Assembly (NCBI RefSeq): GCF_033441515.1
Contig: NZ_JAWQJT010000002.1
Location: 1,302,001 to 1,366,000, forward strand
DNA: 64,000 bases
DNA from: Amycolatopsis solani
Lineage (GTDB): Bacteria; Actinomycetota; Actinomycetes; Mycobacteriales; Pseudonocardiaceae
Reading direction: 5' to 3'
The number at the start of each line of letters is the position of its first letter. Positions within the stretch are counted from its first letter, which is position 1. Made by a program: the position numbers and the translations under genes. The notes beneath the pieces are model-generated. The model had not been told where the DNA came from and did not search any database. It saw only the letters and a list, made by a program, of their open reading frames with translations. Shown here piece by piece: positions 57,658 through 64,000 of this stretch.

Positions 57658-58874
57658 TCAGGAAGCCGCGCGGCGTTTCGTCCAGATGTCGTAGGCCACC
57701 GCGGCCAGCAGCACAACGCCCTTCACCAGCATCACCCGCTCGCTCGGCGCGCCGATCAGGGACATGCCGTTGTTGATGACCGCCATGATCAGCCCGCCGG
57801 TGATCGCGCCGACCACCTTGCCGACGCCGCCCTGGACCGCCGCGCCGCCGATGAACGCCGCCGCGATCGCGTCGAGCTCGAAGTTGACGCCCGCCGTCGG
57901 GCCCGCCTGGTTGAGGCGGCCCGCGAAGATGATCCCCGCCAGCGCCGCCAGCACGCCCATGTTGACGAAGATCCAGAACGTCACCGACTTGACCTTGACG
58001 CCGGACAGCGTCGCGGCCTGCAGGTTGCCGCCCACGGCGTAGATGTGCCTGCCGAACACCGACTTGCCGGCCACCAGCGAGTAGCCGAGCACCAGCACCG
58101 CCAGCAGGATGAGCACCCACGGCAGGTTCTTGAACCGCGCCAGCTGCACGACCAGCGCGAGCACCAGCACCGCGATCCCGGCGATCTTCAGCACGAACAC
58201 CGGCAGCGGGTCGACGTCCTGGCCGTAGCCCAGCCGCCCGGCGCGCTTGCGCCACTGGGTGAACGCGATCCCGGCCACCGCCGCCACGCCCGCGAGCAGC
58301 GAGACCAGGTCGGCGCCGCCCAGCGGGCCGAGGCCGATGTTGCCGAGGTAGCCGTCGGTGAAGCCGTTGGACAGCGTGCGGATCGCGTCCGGGAACGGCC
58401 CGATGCCCTGGTTGCCCAGCACCGTCAGGGTCAGCGCCCGGAACGCCAGCATGCCCGCCAGCGTGACGATGAACGCCGGGATCCCGAAGTAGGCGACCCA
58501 GTAGCCCTGCCACGCGCCGATGACCGCACCGACGACGAGGGTGATCAGCACCGCCCAGAACCACGGGAGCTGCCAGTTCACCATCAGCACCGCCGACACC
58601 GCGCCGGTCATCGCGACGACCGAACCGGCGGACAGGTCGATGTGCCCGGAGATGATCACCAGGATCATCCCGATCGCGAGGATCAGCACGTAGCTGTTCT
58701 GCACGATGATGTTGGAGATGTTCTGCGGTTCCAGCAGCGCGCCGCCGGTGAGCACCTCGAACAGCACCACGATCAGCGCGAACGCGACGTAGATGCCGCT
58801 CTGGCGCGGGTTGATCGAGATCCTCCGCTTGGAGCGCTCAACCGGGGGCGCGTCGGGCCGCGCTTCGGTCGTGG

Positions 58875-58878
<4 letters not shown>
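57658..58878 (-). CDS. mmsB: Sugar ABC transporter permease (CUT2, MmsB type)
   Basis: The 406-residue permease of the RbsC/XylH type has about 10-11 membrane segments and the CUT2 signature [16 protein letters not shown]. It overlaps the ATPase gene stop (ATGA). It is the last gene of the arabinose operon and forms the channel with the MmsA ATPase and ChvE binding protein. L-arabinose or another monosaccharide is the likely cargo given the araBAD-type genes upstream. Confidence 0.94.
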
Positions 58879-60391
<1,513 letters not shown>

Positions 60392-60395
<4 letters not shown>

Positions 60396-61495
60396 TTCAG
60401 CTGACCTGCCGTGTAGTAGCCCGAGTCGACGAGTTCCTTCTGGTAGTTGGCCTTGTCCACGGTCACCGGCTGCAGCAGGTAGGACGGGACGACCTTCTTG
60501 CCGTTGTCGTAGTCCTTGGTGTTGTTGACCTCGGGCTTGCCGCCCTTGAGCACCGCGTCGGCCATCTTCACCGTGGTGTCGGCGAGGATGCGGGTGTCCT
60601 TGAAGATCGTCGAGTACTGCTCACCGGCGATGATGGACTTGACCGAGGCGACCTCGGCGTCCTGCCCGGTGACGATCGGGTACGGCTGGCCGGCGGTGCC
60701 GTAGCCGTTGCTCTTCAGCGCCGAGAGGATGCCGATCGACAGGCCGTCGTACGGCGAAAGCACGCCCGCGACCTTCGCGCCGCCGGTGTAGGTCTTGGTG
60801 AGCAGGTCTTCCATGCGCCGCTGCGCGGTGGCCGGGTCCCAGCGCAGGATGGCCGCGCGGGCGAAGTCGGTCTGGCCGCTCTTGACGACGAGCTTGCCGC
60901 TGTCGATCAGGGGCTTGAGCACGGACATCGCGCCGTTGAAGAAGAAGGTCGCGTTGTTGTCGTCCGGCGAACCGGCGAACAGCTCGACGTTGAACGGGCC
61001 GGCGCCGTTGCCGAGGCCCTTGACCAGCGAGTTCGCCTGCTCGACGCCGACCTTGAAGTTGTCGAAGGTCGCGTAGTAGTCGACGTTCGGCGAGTTGCGG
61101 ATCAGCCGGTCGTAGGCGATGACCGGGATCTTGCGGTCGGCCGCCTCCTGCAGCTGGGTGGTGATGGCGGTGCCGTCGATCGAGGCGATGACCAGGATCT
61201 TCGCGCCCTTGGTGATCTGGTTCTCGATCTGGTTCACCTGGGTGGGGATGTCGTTCTCGGCGTACTGCAGGTCGACCTTGTACCCGAGCTTCTCCAGCGC
61301 CGACTTGATGTTGTCGCCGTCGTGGATCCAGCGTTCCGACGACTTGGTCGGCATCGTGACGCCGACCAGGCCGCCCTCGGCGCCGGCACTCGACGCCGCC
61401 GCCTGGTCCGCGGTCTTCTGGCTCGAGCCGCACGCCGAAAGCGTGAGCACGAGCCCCGCGGCCGCCAGCGCCGCGATTCCTCTGGTGAACTTCAT
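60392..61495 (-). CDS. chvE: Sugar-binding lipoprotein of the multiple-sugar ABC importer (ChvE type)
   Basis: The 367-residue protein has a lipoprotein signal peptide (LVLTLSAC lipobox) and the periplasmic-binding fold of ChvE/XylF ([20 protein letters not shown] at the mature start; [18 protein letters not shown] in the C-lobe). AAGGA precedes ATG 61495. It provides the ligand specificity for MmsAB; araA starts upstream and ends 17 bp before it. Confidence 0.94.
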
Positions 61496-61512
61496 TGTTC
61501 CTTCTTCCTTTC

Positions 61513-63012
61513 TCAGAAGCCCTGAGCGAGCCGGTGGTACGCCTGGTTCCAGCGGATGCGGTCGGCGAAGTCGTGCGGCGTGGTGCCGGAATCGATCACC
61601 AGCAGCTCGACGCCGAGCAGGTTCGCGAAGTCGCGAAGGGTTTCGGTGCCGACGGCCTGGGTGAGCACGGTGTGGTGCGGGCCGCCGGCGGTGATCCACG
61701 ACTCCGCGGACGTCGAAAGCGACGGCTTCGGCTCCCAGACCGCGCGCGCCACCGGGAGGTTCGGCAGCGGCTCGTCCGGCGCGACGACCTCGATCTCGTT
61801 GGCCACCAGGCGGAACCGGTCGCCGAGGTCGACCAGGCCGAGGGTGACGCCCGGGCCGGGCTGGGCGTCGAACACCAGCCGGACCGGGTCCTCGCGGCCG
61901 CCGATGCCGAGCGCGTGGATCTCGCACGACGGCTTCGCGGCGGCGATGCTGGGACAGACCTCCAGCATGTGCGCGCCGAGGATCTTCGGCGTGCCCGGCC
62001 CGAAGTGGTAGGTGTAGTCCTCCATGAAGGACGTGCCGCGCTCGGCGCCGGCACCCATCGCCTTGACCGCGGCGAGCAGGGCGGAGGTCTTCCAGTCGCC
62101 CTCGCCGCCGAAGCCGTAGCCGTCGGCCATCAGCCGCTGGACGGCCAGGCCGGGCAGCTGGCGCAGGCCGCCGAGGTCCTCGAAGTTCGTGGTGAACGCG
62201 CCGAAGCCGCCGTCGGTGAGGAACTTCCGCAGCCCGGCCTCGATGCGGGCGGCGTACCGCAGCGACTCGTGCCGCGCTCCCCCTGCCGCCAGCTCCGGGA
62301 CGACGTCGTAGTCCTCGGCGTAGCGGGCGACCAGGCCGTCCACATCGGACACGGCGTCGACGACCTCGACGAGATCGTTGACGCCGTAGGTGTTCACCGA
62401 GACGCCGAACCGCAGCTCCGCCTCGACCTTGTCCCCTTCGGTGACGGCGACGTCGCGCATGTTGTCGCCGAAGCGGGCCAGCCGGAGGTTGCGCAAGTGG
62501 TCGGCGCCGATCGCGGCCCGGGCCCACGCGTCGATCCGCGCGACCACGGCGGGGTCGCCGACGTGGCCGGCGACGGTCTTGCGCGGCACGCCGAGGCGCG
62601 TCTGGATGAACCCGAACTCGCGGTCGCCGTGCGCGGCCTGGTTGAGGTTCATGAAGTCCATGTCGATGGTGGACCACGGCAGGGCTTCGTTGAGCTGGGT
62701 GTGCAGGTGCAGCAGCGGCTTGCGCAGCGCGTCCAGGCCGGTGATCCACATCTTCGCGGGCGAGAAGGTGTGCATCCACGCGATCACCCCGACGCAGGCC
62801 GGGTCGGTGTTGGCTTCCTGCAGCACGCGGCGGATCGACGCGGACTCGGTCAGCACCGGCTTGCCGACGACCTCGGCGGGCAGCCCGCCGGAAGAAGCCA
62901 GCAGCTGCTGGATGCGCAGGGACTGGCCGGCGACCTGTTCGAGGGTCTCCTCGCCGTAGAGGGCCTGGCTCCCGGTGAGGAACCAGAGCTGGGGTTTCGA
63001 CGCGCGGGTCAT
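61513..63012 (-). CDS. araA: L-arabinose isomerase
   Basis: The 499-residue enzyme converts L-arabinose to L-ribulose. It starts with [18 protein letters not shown], typical of AraA, and the metal/active-site region is TNFEDLGGL and [21 protein letters not shown] lies 7 nt before ATG 63012. It is the third gene of the operon after araB and araD. Confidence 0.97.
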   Translation of the reverse strand: MTRASKPQLWFLTGSQALYGEETLEQVAGQSLRIQQLLASSGGLPAEVVGKPVLTESASIRRVLQEANTDPACVGVIAWMHTFSPAKMWITGLDALRKPLLHLHTQLNEALPWSTIDMDFMNLNQAAHGDREFGFIQTRLGVPRKTVAGHVGDPAVVARIDAWARAAIGADHLRNLRLARFGDNMRDVAVTEGDKVEAELRFGVSVNTYGVNDLVEVVDAVSDVDGLVARYAEDYDVVPELAAGGARHESLRYAARIEAGLRKFLTDGGFGAFTTNFEDLGGLRQLPGLAVQRLMADGYGFGGEGDWKTSALLAAVKAMGAGAERGTSFMEDYTYHFGPGTPKILGAHMLEVCPSIAAAKPSCEIHALGIGGREDPVRLVFDAQPGPGVTLGLVDLGDRFRLVANEIEVVAPDEPLPNLPVARAVWEPKPSLSTSAESWITAGGPHHTVLTQAVGTETLRDFANLLGVELLVIDSGTTPHDFADRIRWNQAYHRLAQGF

Positions 63013-63032
63013 CGTTTTCTCCTGGAAGCGTT

Positions 63033-63710
63033 TTAGTGCTGGCCGTAGACGTTCTGGTACCGGGCGTAGAGCCGGTCGACGTCCTCGGGTGGGAGGGGTT
63101 CGGGCGTGCCGAGCTCGAAGGCCTTGTGCACGGTGCGGGCGACGTCCTCGACCATCACCGCGGCCTTGACCGCGTCGCGGGCGGTGCGGCCGACGGTGAA
63201 CGGGCCGTGGTTGCGCATCAGCACGGCCTTGGACCGGCTGGTGCGCAGCGTTTCGACGATGCCGCGGCCGATGGAGTCGTCCCCGATCAGGGCGAACGGC
63301 CCGACCGGGATCTCGCCGCCGAACTCGTCGGCGATCATCGTGAGCACGCACGGGATGGGCTCGCCGCGGGCGGCCCACGCCGTGGCGTACGTCGAGTGGG
63401 TGTGCACGACCCCGCCGATCTCCGGCATTTCCCGGTAGACGTAGGCGTGCGCGGCGGTGTCGGACGACGGCGCGAGCTCGCCGTGCACCAGCTCGCCGTA
63501 CAGGTCGGTGACCACCATCGTGTCGGCGGACAGGTCGTCGTAGGACACCCCCGACGGCTTGATGACCATCAGCTCGCGCCCGGGCACGCGGGCCGAGACG
63601 TTGCCCGCGGTCCAGATGACCAGTGCGTTGCGGGTCAGCTCGCCGTGGAGGTTCGCCACGGTCTCGCGCAGTTCCGCGACGGTGTCGAGGACTTCACCGG
63701 TCAGCGACAT
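63033..63710 (-). CDS. araD: L-ribulose-5-phosphate 4-epimerase
   Basis: The 225-residue class II aldolase-fold enzyme epimerises L-ribulose-5-phosphate to D-xylulose-5-phosphate. Zinc ligands are in [13 protein letters not shown] and RNHGPFTVG, with [10 protein letters not shown] as the phosphate-binding loop. Its ATG shares one base with the araB stop codon (TGATG). Confidence 0.96.
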   Translation of the reverse strand: MSLTGEVLDTVAELRETVANLHGELTRNALVIWTAGNVSARVPGRELMVIKPSGVSYDDLSADTMVVTDLYGELVHGELAPSSDTAAHAYVYREMPEIGGVVHTHSTYATAWAARGEPIPCVLTMIADEFGGEIPVGPFALIGDDSIGRGIVETLRTSRSKAVLMRNHGPFTVGRTARDAVKAAVMVEDVARTVHKAFELGTPEPLPPEDVDRLYARYQNVYGQH

Positions 63711-64000
63711 CAGGAGCGTCCTTTCGCGACTTCGCGGCGGCGGGCGGCGAGGCGGTGCATGACATCGTTGGCGCCGCGCCCGAAGTAGTCGTGGAGCGTC
63801 GTGTATTCGGCATAAAGCGCGTCGTAGGCGGTGACGTTCGCGGGCTCCGGCCGGTAGACCCCCCGCCGGACCGAGCCCATCACCGCGGCGGCCGCGCGGA
63901 CGTCCGGGTAGGCCCCGGCGGCGACCGCGGCGTGGATGGCCGAGCCGAGCGCGGGGCCCTGCTCGGAGCCGATGACCGACAGCGGCAGGTTCGTGACGTC
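63710..64000 (-). CDS. araB: L-ribulokinase, C-terminal part
   Basis: The frame is open to the window edge, so the gene starts outside. The 96 visible residues include IGSEQGPALGSAIHAAVAAG, AVMGSVRRGVYRPEPANV and YTTLHDYFG, which match the C-terminus of FGGY L-ribulokinases. It phosphorylates L-ribulose from AraA. The stop codon overlaps the araD start, placing it first in the visible operon. Any regulator or promoter lies beyond 64000. Confidence 0.92.
   Translation of the reverse strand, partial: DVTNLPLSVIGSEQGPALGSAIHAAVAAGAYPDVRAAAAVMGSVRRGVYRPEPANVTAYDALYAEYTTLHDYFGRGANDVMHRLAARRREVAKGRS

Noticed and set aside
63021..63033. LacI-like half-site GAAGCGTTTTA before araA
   Set aside because: Not palindromic, and it overlaps the ribosome-binding region and araD stop; too weak to call.

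Overview
The window is high-GC chromosomal DNA from an actinomycete. Gene content (GylR-type glycerol operon, AfsR/SARP-type regulator, tandem Ser/Thr kinases, E. coli-type ArgG, AldO-type alditol oxidase), frequent GTG starts, many 1-4 bp stop/start overlaps and abundant intergenic palindromes suggest Pseudonocardiales, most likely an Amycolatopsis relative. That taxonomic call is inference. No rRNA, tRNA or CRISPR array was seen.

Layout. 1-2.3 kb: glycogen/alpha-glucan genes (glgA 3' part, glgC). 2.7-17.4 kb: housekeeping and accessory genes, including an oxidoreductase, two translationally coupled membrane Ser/Thr kinases with extracellular sensor domains, an esterase, a PucR-like regulator, an epimerase, a LysR/MFS divergent pair, a secreted nuclease/phosphodiesterase-lectin protein, a prepilin peptidase, a universal stress protein and a TetR/cupin divergent pair. 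17.5-30.5 kb: a pectin/galacturonan utilisation locus with two secreted pectate lyases (PL1, PL3), a pectinesterase (CE8), a three-component ABC sugar importer without its own ATPase, DUF624, DUF6807, three Gfo/Idh/MocA oxidoreductases and a LacI regulator. Four GAAAGCGCTTTC-like sites lie in its control regions.

30.4-37.6 kb: alditol oxidase, a double Lrp/AsnC regulator, an array of five 100-bp copies of the 3' end of a membrane-protein gene, a papain-like (C70-type) secreted protease coupled to that gene, two more secreted proteins, and a complete 1082-bp IS5-family (ISL2-like) element inserted into an intergenic palindrome. 37.7-43.8 kb: a frameshifted AfsR/SARP regulator, a trypsin-like protease, and a large caspase-like/KAP-NTPase membrane protein that is the best candidate for an undescribed conflict or defence protein. 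43.9-48 kb: a TetR/oxidoreductase pair sharing an operator, argG, and an APH-fold kinase. 48-55.1 kb: the glycerol regulon (glpF-glpK-glpD, divergent gylR) plus a second glycerol kinase fused to a hemerythrin-like domain. 55.1-57.6 kb: a LacI-type sensor lacking its DNA-binding domain, and a DUF1996 secreted protein. 57.6-64 kb: an L-arabinose operon, araB-araD-araA-chvE-mmsA-mmsB, in which most adjacent genes overlap.

A striking feature of the non-coding DNA is a set of long, nearly perfect intergenic palindromes falling into a few sequence families. They sit at gene 3' ends, often between convergent genes, and probably act as U-tract-less (often bidirectional) terminators.
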